Shown one piece after another: positions 25,162 through 33,128 of a stretch of 64,000 nucleotides of DNA. A program made the translations under genes and the position numbers. Positions within the stretch are counted from its first letter, which is position 1; each line of letters starts with the position of its first letter. Under the pieces are notes generated by a model. The model saw only the letters and a program-made list of their open reading frames with translations. It was not told where the DNA came from and searched no databases. This DNA comes from Aromatoleum evansii (lineage in GTDB: Bacteria; Pseudomonadota; Gammaproteobacteria; Burkholderiales; Rhodocyclaceae), in contig NZ_WTVK01000006.1 in the NCBI RefSeq assembly GCF_012910805.1, positions 1 through 64,000 on the forward strand. Direction: 5' to 3'.

Positions 25162-25682
25162 GGCCTTTTCCCGGGAGGCACGCCGGCGCCCGCGGCGTCC
25201 GCGCGGCTCGCCGCCGCGGGCCCACTGTCAATCGGCCGATCCGGCTCCCGCTCCCGTGGTCCACCGGCCGCAATCACCGCCACGATCTCCGCGAGCGAGC
25301 GATCCAGGGCCTGCGCGAGCCTGCGGCACACCGACAGCCGCGGATCCTCGGTCCCGGCCTCGAGGCGCGCCAGGACCGCTTCGGGAATCGCGCTCAACAC
25401 GGCCAGGTTGCGCCTCGACAGCCCGCGCTCGAGCCGCAGGAAGGTGAGCGTCCCCGGCACCGACAGCACAGGGGCCATGCGCTTTCTGGCGTCGATCAAG
25501 CCTTGCCTCCGTTTCGGATCGGCCTCCAATGCCCGCGCCCGATCACGCACGTCGCGCCAACCCGGCCGGATCGCCCGAGGGTGCGTCACATGGGGTCCTT
25601 CGAGCGTCATCACAAAAATCGGAACGGCCCCGGCCGAGGTGTCGCACCCGGCCGCAGTGCCGAAAAACCTAATGACCTGCAT
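25158..25682 (-). CDS. Xre-family helix-turn-helix regulator
   Basis: 174 residues. The N-terminal part (MQVIRFFGTAAG, then TLEGPHVTHPRAIRPGWRDV) is not a known domain; the middle is an Xre helix-turn-helix (LTFLRLERGLSRRNLAVLSA, then IPEAVLARLEAGTEDPRLSV) and the end is low-complexity. GGGGAGG seven bases before ATG 25682 decides the start. It is first of a two-gene operon with the coupled 68-residue protein and probably represses its own promoter. Confidence 0.75.
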   Translation of the reverse strand: MQVIRFFGTAAGCDTSAGAVPIFVMTLEGPHVTHPRAIRPGWRDVRDRARALEADPKRRQGLIDARKRMAPVLSVPGTLTFLRLERGLSRRNLAVLSAIPEAVLARLEAGTEDPRLSVCRRLAQALDRSLAEIVAVIAAGGPREREPDRPIDSGPAAASRADAAGAGVPPGKRP

Positions 25683-26569
25683 GAATCGCCCTCCCCCGAT
25701 CGGCATCCCCTGATGCGCAGCATTATCGTCCAGTGGACGGGCGTCGCGACGACGCCGCGGTCAGGTGATCGGGGTCCGCGCGACTTGACATTATTGCGCA
25801 AGGGCCACGCGCGGCCAGCGCGGCGCGCGCGTCCCACGGGGCGTCCTCCGCTCCCCCGCGTACCAGCGCCGCAGGGGGTCCGTCGTGCGCGCGCCCGCCC
25901 CCGGTTTCCACGCCGAGATCCAGGCGGCGTCCTCGGCGACAAACACATTGACGTTACCCCGCAAGGGTTGGACTCCGACGGATACCGTACGCCGCCCACG
26001 CGTTCGCACCCAGCCGTGAAAGATTACCGCGCGAACTGCGGCAAGCAGCGTCTGCTCGCCGTGATTACAGAAGGAGGGGCGAACATTGAAGGAGCGGGGA
26101 TTGCTTGAGAATGCGCTGCAGGCGCTCACGTCCTCTCCTTGGCTTTATCGCGAACGCGCGGTCAGATCTTTTATTTTAGATTCATACACTTAATCAAATA
26201 CTATTTCTTCTCCTTAGGTTCGGGGAAGGAGATATTTCCGTACTCTGCACTACGCGTGGAGCATGCGATCGCCCGCTTGACTCCGCGCAACATCGTCACT
26301 GTCGTCACGTGGGATCCATCGCCTCCCGACGTACCGTCTTGAGGACCCCAGCCTGTTTGTCAGGCCAGTTCTGTGCCGACGGCGTCTCCCGATGCGCTAC
26401 CGACCCACGCCAGCCGCCGAGCTCGTACCGGGCGGCCAGCCGAGTTGCACCGTCCCAATGGGGGCACGCTGCCGAGCACAGACAAAGAAAGAAAGCGACC
26501 GGGGGATCGGCCGCAATTACTTACACCGCGCCAATCCCAGCAGGCATCGGCCCTAGCCCAGCCCACGCG
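25683..26569. other. Gene-poor stretch inside the island
   Basis: No supported gene in nearly 900 bp. A minus-strand frame at 25791-26129 is open for 112 codons but has only a GTG start, no ribosome site and no recognisable family. The part at about 26155-26235 is clearly AT-richer than its surroundings. It may contain the Xre promoter and an island boundary, which cannot be shown from this sequence alone. Confidence 0.4.
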
Positions 26570-28243
26570 CTAACATGGCGCATTATCGAACGCAACCACC
26601 TCGATATGCAGGCACTCGACGCTCCACGTCAACGGCTGTCGGGTAGCCAGTTCCAGGCGCAGCGACATTCGCACACGTTCATCAATTTGCGAGGAGGTCC
26701 CGCTCAACCAAGCAACCGCAACACCGGGCGCAAAGTCCAGCTCGAAAAGTGCGACGTGTCGGCTTTTCCGCCCCATAAACACGAAACGGGGGAAAAGTTG
26801 TGTCAGCACTGCGCGCACCGCCGGTGCATCGAGCCGGCCGTCAAGGAGTTTCGCGCCCAGCGTGGTCGCATCGACGTCCAGCTGTGCCGCAATCTCCGCG
26901 CCGCTCCAGCCGATGTGCGCCGATTCCGTGTCCTTGAGACTCCGCTCCGCTTCGCGCAATGCCGCCTTTGCTTCGTCATACTCGCGCTCGAGAATTTCGT
27001 CGGGTCCATCTGAGCGGCGTATCATGCGCGCCAGTTGCTGCGCTTCATTCTGCGCCTTCGTCACGAGACGCTTGAGGCGCGCAAGCTCTGCCGCCGGCCC
27101 GCCATCGAGCCGTTCGCGCAGCCGTGCGCGAATGAGCGCAATGCGCTCATCGTCGAAGACATGCCGCAACGCGAACCCAACCACCGCGTTGAGCCCTGCG
27201 ACGGAAACCGATGGGACCCGCGTGGGCGCACCAGGCGCCCCGACGCGCGAATTGACCACACACGTACCACACGCCATCCTGGACCCCGCATTCGTGACGC
27301 TCAGCACGCTGCCGCAGCAATTGCAGTGAATGAGTCCCGACAAGTGGTTCCGGCCACCGCCGTAGCCCGTTCTGCTGATGCCAGGGCCCTGCGCAAGCTT
27401 CCAGACTTCATCACTGACTAGACGCAAGTCCGGGCGAGGAAACGGAACGATTTTCAACTGCTTTCCAGACTTCTTGGCCTGATACTTACTGAAACTGCTC
27501 GCATTCAGCCGGAACTCTCCGCAGTAAATCGGATTTTCCAGCACCCGCTGAACCGCCGCTGGCCGCCACACGCGGCCGCGACGACTTGTTTTCACGCCTG
27601 AGTCATTAAGCCACGCGGCTATCTCGGCAAACGCGGCGCCCGCCAACCGTCGCTGATACATCTCACGCACAATCTCCGCCTCGGGCTCATGAATATGCCA
27701 GACGGTCCCGACAGCCCTGCCATCCTGGGCAAATTTTCGCTCACCGCGGTATCCATAAGGCGGTTGCGCGATCATGTAGCCGCGCACCAGTTGGCCCGTC
27801 ATTCCGCGAGTAACCCGGAAGCTGATGGAGCGGCTTTCTTCAGCCGCCAATACGCCATAAAGCCCTATCAGGAACCGTCCATTCGCGCTATTCGAGTCGA
27901 TGCCGTTAGCGGTTATGAGCCGCACGTCCCCTCGGTCCAGACGCTCTTCTAGCTCAGCAATCTGACGATAGTTTCTGGCAAGACGGCAAAATTCATCCAC
28001 GAATAAGACGTTAAATTCACCCCGGTCCCATGCCGCCAGCAGGGCCTTGTATCCCGGGCGGTTCTGCGCCTCTTCGTACTTGTAACCGGACACCTCGGCG
28101 TCCTCGAAGAAAAGAACGTGGGCAGTACTGAAGCCCTGGCGTTCCGCGAGTTCCAGACAGCGCCGTTTCTGGTCCTCAATAGAAGTGGGACTTTGGTTCT
28201 CACCCGAATACCGCAAATAGAAGGCGATGATTGTCATCAACAT
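26570..28243 (-). CDS. Large serine recombinase
   Basis: 557 residues: an N-terminal resolvase domain with catalytic Ser13 in FYLRYSGENQSPTSIEDQKR and the Arg-rich RLARNYRQIAELEERLDRGD, a recombinase domain (about residues 165-270, AEIAAWLNDSGVKTSRRGRV), a zinc ribbon (HCNCCGS and MACGTC), a coiled coil (LARLKRLVTKAQNEAQQLAR) and a C-terminal domain. Such enzymes integrate or excise phages and islands at att sites. ATG 28243 is picked for the GGTGA before it; other in-frame starts lie within 12 bases on either side. It reads away from the two tyrosine recombinases. Confidence 0.9.
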   Translation of the reverse strand: MLMTIIAFYLRYSGENQSPTSIEDQKRRCLELAERQGFSTAHVLFFEDAEVSGYKYEEAQNRPGYKALLAAWDRGEFNVLFVDEFCRLARNYRQIAELEERLDRGDVRLITANGIDSNSANGRFLIGLYGVLAAEESRSISFRVTRGMTGQLVRGYMIAQPPYGYRGERKFAQDGRAVGTVWHIHEPEAEIVREMYQRRLAGAAFAEIAAWLNDSGVKTSRRGRVWRPAAVQRVLENPIYCGEFRLNASSFSKYQAKKSGKQLKIVPFPRPDLRLVSDEVWKLAQGPGISRTGYGGGRNHLSGLIHCNCCGSVLSVTNAGSRMACGTCVVNSRVGAPGAPTRVPSVSVAGLNAVVGFALRHVFDDERIALIRARLRERLDGGPAAELARLKRLVTKAQNEAQQLARMIRRSDGPDEILEREYDEAKAALREAERSLKDTESAHIGWSGAEIAAQLDVDATTLGAKLLDGRLDAPAVRAVLTQLFPRFVFMGRKSRHVALFELDFAPGVAVAWLSGTSSQIDERVRMSLRLELATRQPLTWSVECLHIEVVAFDNAPC

Positions 28244-28607
28244 AATATTCACCAAATAAGCTCGGGACGTGGCTCACACAGAGCGAGCCGGCGGCCCAGG
28301 CGATGTTCGCACCACCCCCTCCATCGAGCCTCCACCCCGTATAGCCACCGTCGCAAACTTTTGAGGGTTCCCTGCTGTCCCTTCCTATTAGTCGTAATCC
28401 GCGACGATTGCAGTTGCGTGACCATCGACGCCGCCTCCGTCTCAACGCCGCGCCTTATTCCCGTCAGTCGACAAAAGACTCGCCGCAAAGAGACTTTCCG
28501 TCTCCATACAACTACCGCCTGCCCCCGCCGTCCTCCATGGACCTCGACAGCTCTCACTTTCGCCGGGACGCCTATCCGCCAACCCCGTCGCGCGGTTCGC
28601 CCTTGGC
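28244..28607. other. Stretch upstream of the serine recombinase
   Basis: No gene is supported. It should hold the recombinase promoter and, as is common for large serine recombinases, possibly its own attachment site; no crossover core could be identified by eye. Confidence 0.35.
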
Positions 28608-28814
28608 TCATGTTTGGTCGTCCTTTGATGACATGCATTTCAAATCGAGGAGCAACCGATCCAGAACGAGGTCGATTAGGCGGTCAACGACCGGCGACAT
28701 CACTGCCGGTGGCTCGGGCTTGACAACTCCCCTACCCGCCTTCCTTATAGCCACATCCACGCGTTGCGCTCGCACGGGGCGACGAGGGGCTTGCTGTTTC
28801 TTGCTGGGACTCAT
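28608..28814 (-). CDS. Small basic hypothetical protein
   Basis: A 68-residue protein with a very basic N-terminal half (MSPSKKQQAPRRPVRAQRVD) and a hydrophobic helix (VVDRLIDLVLDRLLLDLK). AGGAG lies nine bases before the ATG. It is divergent from the tyrosine recombinase that starts 23 bp away, the position often taken by a small excisionase or regulator. No family is recognised; a role in recombination control is inference from position only. Confidence 0.5.
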   Translation of the reverse strand: MSPSKKQQAPRRPVRAQRVDVAIRKAGRGVVKPEPPAVMSPVVDRLIDLVLDRLLLDLKCMSSKDDQT

Positions 28815-28837
28815 GACGTAATGCTCCTGATGAGGTC

Positions 28838-30547
28838 ATGCTCCGGGAAAGTCGCGCGACGGTAACTAGACTGTCCATCAGCGGCATCACCAAACTGCGC
28901 ATGACCTCCGTCGCGCCGCTGAAACGGGGGGCTGCGCAACAGTCGGTGCGCAGCATGGCGGAAGGCAAATACATGACGTTCGAGAAAGCTCGCGGGCGAT
29001 ATGTCTTTCAAATTCGTGTCCCCCTCGACCTCAAAATGGCGTTCCATGGAAAGACGACGGTTCGGGTATCGCTCGGAAAGGTGGTGGAAGCCGAAGCAAT
29101 TGAACGGGCTGCCGCCTTGGCGACCAGCTGGCAGGCAAAATTCGCCAAGGCCCGCGGCAAACTCCTGGTACCGCGAACGGCTGCCGGCGCTGAAGTCACA
29201 TGCGAACTCGACAGCGATGTCGCGCAACGCGCCGTCGCAACACATCGCGCGTTGCGCGTCGCCCCCTTGCAGGGCGAACTTACGCGGCTCCGCGGCAAAG
29301 ACGATACGGCCTGGTCCGAAGCCCTGTGCGTTGCGCAGGCCGACCTGGACGCTGCACGCCGAAGGCTCGCGCGCGGGCAGCACAATGATGCGGTGACCGC
29401 GCTGGGAGAACTCAAATCGGCCTATGCACTCAAGTTTCGCCACACGGAAGACAGCCTCGTCGATTTCGCCGAACGCTGGAATGCCGACGCGGCGATCTTG
29501 GCTGAAGAGTGGCTCATGGTCCTTCATGGACGCCAGTCGCTCGACCGCCTCGTCGTGCCATCCGACGCGAAGCTGCCGCTCACCCGCTTCTTCGGCACCT
29601 GTGCGCAGACGCTGGCGGTGAGCTGGCGCGATCGCCTCGCAAGCGTCGGAAAAACTACCCGTCTCAAGACCTTTGAAAAATACCAGCGCATAGCCGACGA
29701 TTTGCACACGGTGGTCGGCGAGCGGCCAGTCGAGGTACTTCGCGCCGGTCATGTCGCTGAGCTGACCGCGGTCTGGCGTAGCCGGGGCAATTGCACGACA
29801 ACGATTACCGACAAGCTGCGTATTCTCGCCAGCCTGCTGCGCCCTGTCAGCGAAGCCGCGGCCGATGTGTGCCGACACGCCGTTCCCCGCACCCATCTCG
29901 GACGCGTACGTCGACGCCCGTTCAGCGCTGAGCAGCTCGCCACGTTGCGCTCCATCTATGCATCGAGCGATACGGCGTGCAGCGACGACCTGCACCTCGT
30001 CGACCTCATGACGCTGACCGGTGCTCGCCTGGGTGAGCTGCTTCAATTGCATACCGAGCAGCTCACCCGCACCGACCACGGATGGGTTGTCGCGTTTCGC
30101 GAGCGCGGCCAGGCCCGCCTTAAAACCTCGACGTCCGAGCGCGACTTGCCGATCAGCACACGCTCGATGGCGGACCTCGATGGATGGCTGACCGCGCGCA
30201 AGGCAGCGGGCGGACAATTGTTTGCGGACAGCGCCCCGGATCGCTATGGACACTACGGGGCTGCCGAAAGCAAACGGCTCAACCGAACGTTGCGCGAGCA
30301 CTTCGCCGACAGGCGGCTCGTGCTGCAAAGCATTCGTAATACAGTCGGCCAGACGCTGCGACGCGCGAACGTCGACCCACGCATCAGGAGGCGTTATCTC
30401 GGCCATGCAGACATTGACGTTCACGACAAGTATTACGACCCCGCAGAATTGCTCGGCGCGACCGACCTGATGGCGGCGACGCCGATACTGGGCGAACTGG
30501 TCACCCGGATACGCGGAACATCACCGTTTCCGGGGGCTCAGGCATAA
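28838..30547 (+). CDS. Tyrosine recombinase with atypical catalytic motif
   Basis: 569 residues. The N-terminal arm domain (YMTFEKARGRYVFQIRVPLD) is shared with the second integrase. The catalytic domain shows Arg in MTLTGARLGELLQL and the final LGHADIDVHDKYYDP with His and nucleophile Tyr. The usual HxxR box reads QSIRNTVGQTL, so His is replaced by Gln, which may lower activity or mark a divergent subfamily. ATG 28838 is the longest start and has TGAGG only two bases away; a later ATG near 28955, just before the arm domain, is possible. It converges on the unknown gene, with 11 bp between the stops. Confidence 0.8.
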   Translation: MLRESRATVTRLSISGITKLRMTSVAPLKRGAAQQSVRSMAEGKYMTFEKARGRYVFQIRVPLDLKMAFHGKTTVRVSLGKVVEAEAIERAAALATSWQAKFAKARGKLLVPRTAAGAEVTCELDSDVAQRAVATHRALRVAPLQGELTRLRGKDDTAWSEALCVAQADLDAARRRLARGQHNDAVTALGELKSAYALKFRHTEDSLVDFAERWNADAAILAEEWLMVLHGRQSLDRLVVPSDAKLPLTRFFGTCAQTLAVSWRDRLASVGKTTRLKTFEKYQRIADDLHTVVGERPVEVLRAGHVAELTAVWRSRGNCTTTITDKLRILASLLRPVSEAAADVCRHAVPRTHLGRVRRRPFSAEQLATLRSIYASSDTACSDDLHLVDLMTLTGARLGELLQLHTEQLTRTDHGWVVAFRERGQARLKTSTSERDLPISTRSMADLDGWLTARKAAGGQLFADSAPDRYGHYGAAESKRLNRTLREHFADRRLVLQSIRNTVGQTLRRANVDPRIRRRYLGHADIDVHDKYYDPAELLGATDLMAATPILGELVTRIRGTSPFPGAQA

Positions 30548-30558
30548 GGGGGGGACGG

Positions 30559-31488
30559 TCAACTCGTCGAGGAGCTTCCGCCACCCGCACCCGGCTCGTA
30601 TCGCAAAAGATCTGCGACCACTAGCGGACGAGATTTCAACTCAATCCCTGCCGCGTCCAATGTGCGTCGCAATTGCAGCACAAGCGCGACAACATGCAGG
30701 GAGGTTCGCAAGAGGTCGCAATTAATAACAAACACCCTCGACTCTCTCGCATCAGCTGATGACGATCCATCCCCTTCGCCGGGCAATCCCGGTCGCAGAA
30801 GGAGCTCGACTTCGTAGTCGGGCAAGGTGAATTTCACGGAGGCAGGAATCTGACCGGGTAACCGCACGGCGGGAGCGCAAAAGCGCAGACCGTAGATTTC
30901 CAGATAACGCGCGACAACGAGGCATGCGACGTCAAATACCGGACCGCCGAGGGTCTCCCAGCCCTGCAAAGGCCGTGGCGGCAGCAGTCCGGCAATCTCC
31001 GATAACCATCCGCGGTCACACACTTCCTGGACGCCAGAAAGATCTATCTGCAGCCAGGCATCGAGCGTGGAGTAATGCCGTATGTAATCGACAAACTCAG
31101 CGACTTTTGTTGGCGGGTCGAAACTCGTCGCATCGAACCCTGCGAGAGCCATTACCTGTTCGAAATCCCCAGCGGCAAGAAGCCGATGACAAAGCTCGGG
31201 ATAGTCGAACAAGACTTCACTCGGGTTGGAGCAAGCGCGATTGAGCAACACCGCCGCAATGTCAAACACGCGCAGCTCATTGATCGAAGTAATCTCAAAC
31301 GTTGTCGGCCAGCCCAAGATCGATGCAATGCGGCGGCGCAGTTGCGGAGCTTCGCGCAGCTTGGCCCACGCCGCGGGTTCCAGCACGGCGAGTTCGATGA
31401 AGCTCTGGACCTCGCACCTGCGCAGCCAGTCGATCCAACGGATGAGTTGCTCACTCTCGCTGCCTTCGATTTCAATCCAATGCGTCAT
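30559..31488 (-). CDS. Unknown protein co-transcribed with the tRNA-adjacent integrase
   Basis: 309 residues with no recognised domain, signal peptide or membrane segment. It begins MTHWIEIEGSESEQLIRWID, is rich in Leu and Trp, and ends in a Gly/Ser-rich tail. It starts ten bases after the integrase stop with GAGGG before the ATG, so the two are in one operon. Genes in this position often belong to multi-gene recombination units, and a helper role in integration is one possibility; a cargo gene is another. Confidence 0.6.
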   Translation of the reverse strand: MTHWIEIEGSESEQLIRWIDWLRRCEVQSFIELAVLEPAAWAKLREAPQLRRRIASILGWPTTFEITSINELRVFDIAAVLLNRACSNPSEVLFDYPELCHRLLAAGDFEQVMALAGFDATSFDPPTKVAEFVDYIRHYSTLDAWLQIDLSGVQEVCDRGWLSEIAGLLPPRPLQGWETLGGPVFDVACLVVARYLEIYGLRFCAPAVRLPGQIPASVKFTLPDYEVELLLRPGLPGEGDGSSSADARESRVFVINCDLLRTSLHVVALVLQLRRTLDAAGIELKSRPLVVADLLRYEPGAGGGSSSTS

Positions 31489-31498
31489 AGCTTGGCCC

Positions 31499-32797
31499 TC
31501 ACGAAAGCACGCGCGGCAGCGCGACGGGCAGTCTCACCGCAGCGATCGCGCTCACGAGGGGCGCCAGCGGCATCTCACCGTACTGCCGGCTGATACTCGC
31601 TGACACGTGCCCGGTCAGCGCGTCATGGACGTCCTCAGGGATCATGGCGGCGCGGCAAAGTGTCTTGAACGTATGTCTAAAACTATGAAAGACGACGGTC
31701 GGATCCGAAATGCCGAGACCTGATCGAGTACGCAGGTAGCGCTGGAACCACTTTCCCCAATTGCCGCCCCTGCGTCCGTCATGATCCGGCTCTAGAGCAG
31801 GGAACAGCCATTTGCTGCCGGCCTCCCCGATTGCCTCGACATAGTCGAGCAGCCCGCCCCGGATCAAGTCTGGATGCAGTGGCACCGTGCGCCGCGATCC
31901 TTCATTCTTCACCCGCTGCTCGGGGTCTTCGTCGGTGATCCGCATTACGGGACCGTTGGAACTATCGACGTAAATGTCGCTGCTTCTGAGCTGCGCGATT
32001 TCCTCGAGCCTTGCGCCTGTCGCGAGCGCAATCATCGGAAGCCAAGCACATGCTTCTCCGCCGCCGCCGATTGGTCGAAATCCCTGCGAATAAACCTTCG
32101 AACTGAAAATTCGCGTCAATTCAGCGACGGTAAACGCGCGACGAACGAGCGTGGGCACCTTGGCTTTCGGAATCTTTAACCCGCGCGCGACGTTTTCGGA
32201 AAGCAAGCCCGCATCGAAGCCCACTTGGAGTAAGGTGGAGATGAAGCCGATTTTCTTGCTGACCGTTGCCCTGGCCAGTTTCTTGTCGAGCAAGTGATCG
32301 CGGAACGCCGCTACGTCTGACCGCCCCAGTTCCGCTGCCTGCACTTTCGTGAACTGACGGAAGACCCTAATCGCCGCCTGCATTTCGCGTTCTGTGCTCG
32401 CCTCGCGGGTACGGTCGATTCTCTTCCATGTATCGAAGAGCTCATCGTCCGAGACCGACTTCGCATGCAACGGTCGAATGATCTGAGGAGTGACGAAACC
32501 GGCGGACGGGGCTACTGGCGCCAGTCTCTGTTGAACTCCCAAGGGCTCCAAAGGCGGGCTCTCAAGGCCGCCTTCTGCGATCAGGCTGACTCCGGCAAGG
32601 TCAATTCGCGCCGTCTCGTGTGCCGTCGAAAAGCGTGCCAACCAGTCGCTGGCAAGACGCAAAGCGATCGGACGGGCAATGCCGCGGTCCGCCGTCTGCA
32701 GGTTGACGCGGATAATCTGCCCGAACTGGGCAACTAATGCTGCGGGAACACGAATTTGGAAATAGTAAGAACCATGGTGTAGTGCGAGGTAGCTCAT
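31499..32797 (-). CDS. Tyrosine recombinase/integrase next to tRNA-Ser
   Basis: 432 residues. ATG 32797 has GGAGA just upstream and opens the arm domain (MSYLALHHGSYYFQIRVPAA); a longer in-frame start at 32857 is ignored. The catalytic domain is complete: Arg in LATGARLEEIAQL, HxxR in VVFHSFRHTFKTL, His in LTGHVSASISRQYG and the Tyr of the same motif. It reads away from tRNA-Ser, whose 3' end lies about 125 bp upstream, the classic placement for an integrase using that tRNA gene as attachment site. Confidence 0.9.
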   Translation of the reverse strand: MSYLALHHGSYYFQIRVPAALVAQFGQIIRVNLQTADRGIARPIALRLASDWLARFSTAHETARIDLAGVSLIAEGGLESPPLEPLGVQQRLAPVAPSAGFVTPQIIRPLHAKSVSDDELFDTWKRIDRTREASTEREMQAAIRVFRQFTKVQAAELGRSDVAAFRDHLLDKKLARATVSKKIGFISTLLQVGFDAGLLSENVARGLKIPKAKVPTLVRRAFTVAELTRIFSSKVYSQGFRPIGGGGEACAWLPMIALATGARLEEIAQLRSSDIYVDSSNGPVMRITDEDPEQRVKNEGSRRTVPLHPDLIRGGLLDYVEAIGEAGSKWLFPALEPDHDGRRGGNWGKWFQRYLRTRSGLGISDPTVVFHSFRHTFKTLCRAAMIPEDVHDALTGHVSASISRQYGEMPLAPLVSAIAAVRLPVALPRVLS

Positions 32798-32923
32798 GCA
32801 GCTTCTCCAATAGTTGAGAAAAGCTGCGAGCGTCACCTGTACGCCAGGTTGTAACACCCGAGGCGAAACCGGAGTTCCCGGTTTCGCTAGAACCTACGCC
32901 ACTTACGGCCTAGGTGGTGTTAC

Positions 32924-33014
32924 TGGCGGAGAGAGCGGGATTCGAACCCGCGTCAGGGTATTACCCTGAACACGCTTTCCAGGCGTGCGACTTAAACCAC
33001 TCATCCATCTCTCC
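32924..33014 (-). tRNA. tRNA-Ser(GGA)
   Basis: A 91-nt class II tRNA with encoded CCA. The acceptor GGAGAGA pairs with TCTCTCC, the anticodon arm reads CTGGAAAGC (anticodon GGA), a long variable arm holds the AGGGTAATACCCT hairpin, and the T-loop is GGTTCGAATCC. The 3' end faces the integrase, marking a likely island insertion point. Confidence 0.97.
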
Positions 33015-33128
33015 GTGGAAGGCGCGCATTGTAGCAGAACGCCCGCGATAAGAAACCCCACTTTCGCCATCATTTCCCTTCCGCCGCAAATCTCCCCTAC
33101 TCCCCCGGGCAGGCGCAGCGCGCGGGTC

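Noticed and set aside
25791-26129. 112-codon minus-strand frame
   Set aside because: GTG start only, no ribosome site, no family resemblance; likely chance in GC-rich DNA.
32797-32923. Attachment-site duplicate of the tRNA-Ser 3' end close to the integrase
   Set aside because: No second copy of the tRNA end was found here or elsewhere in the window by eye.
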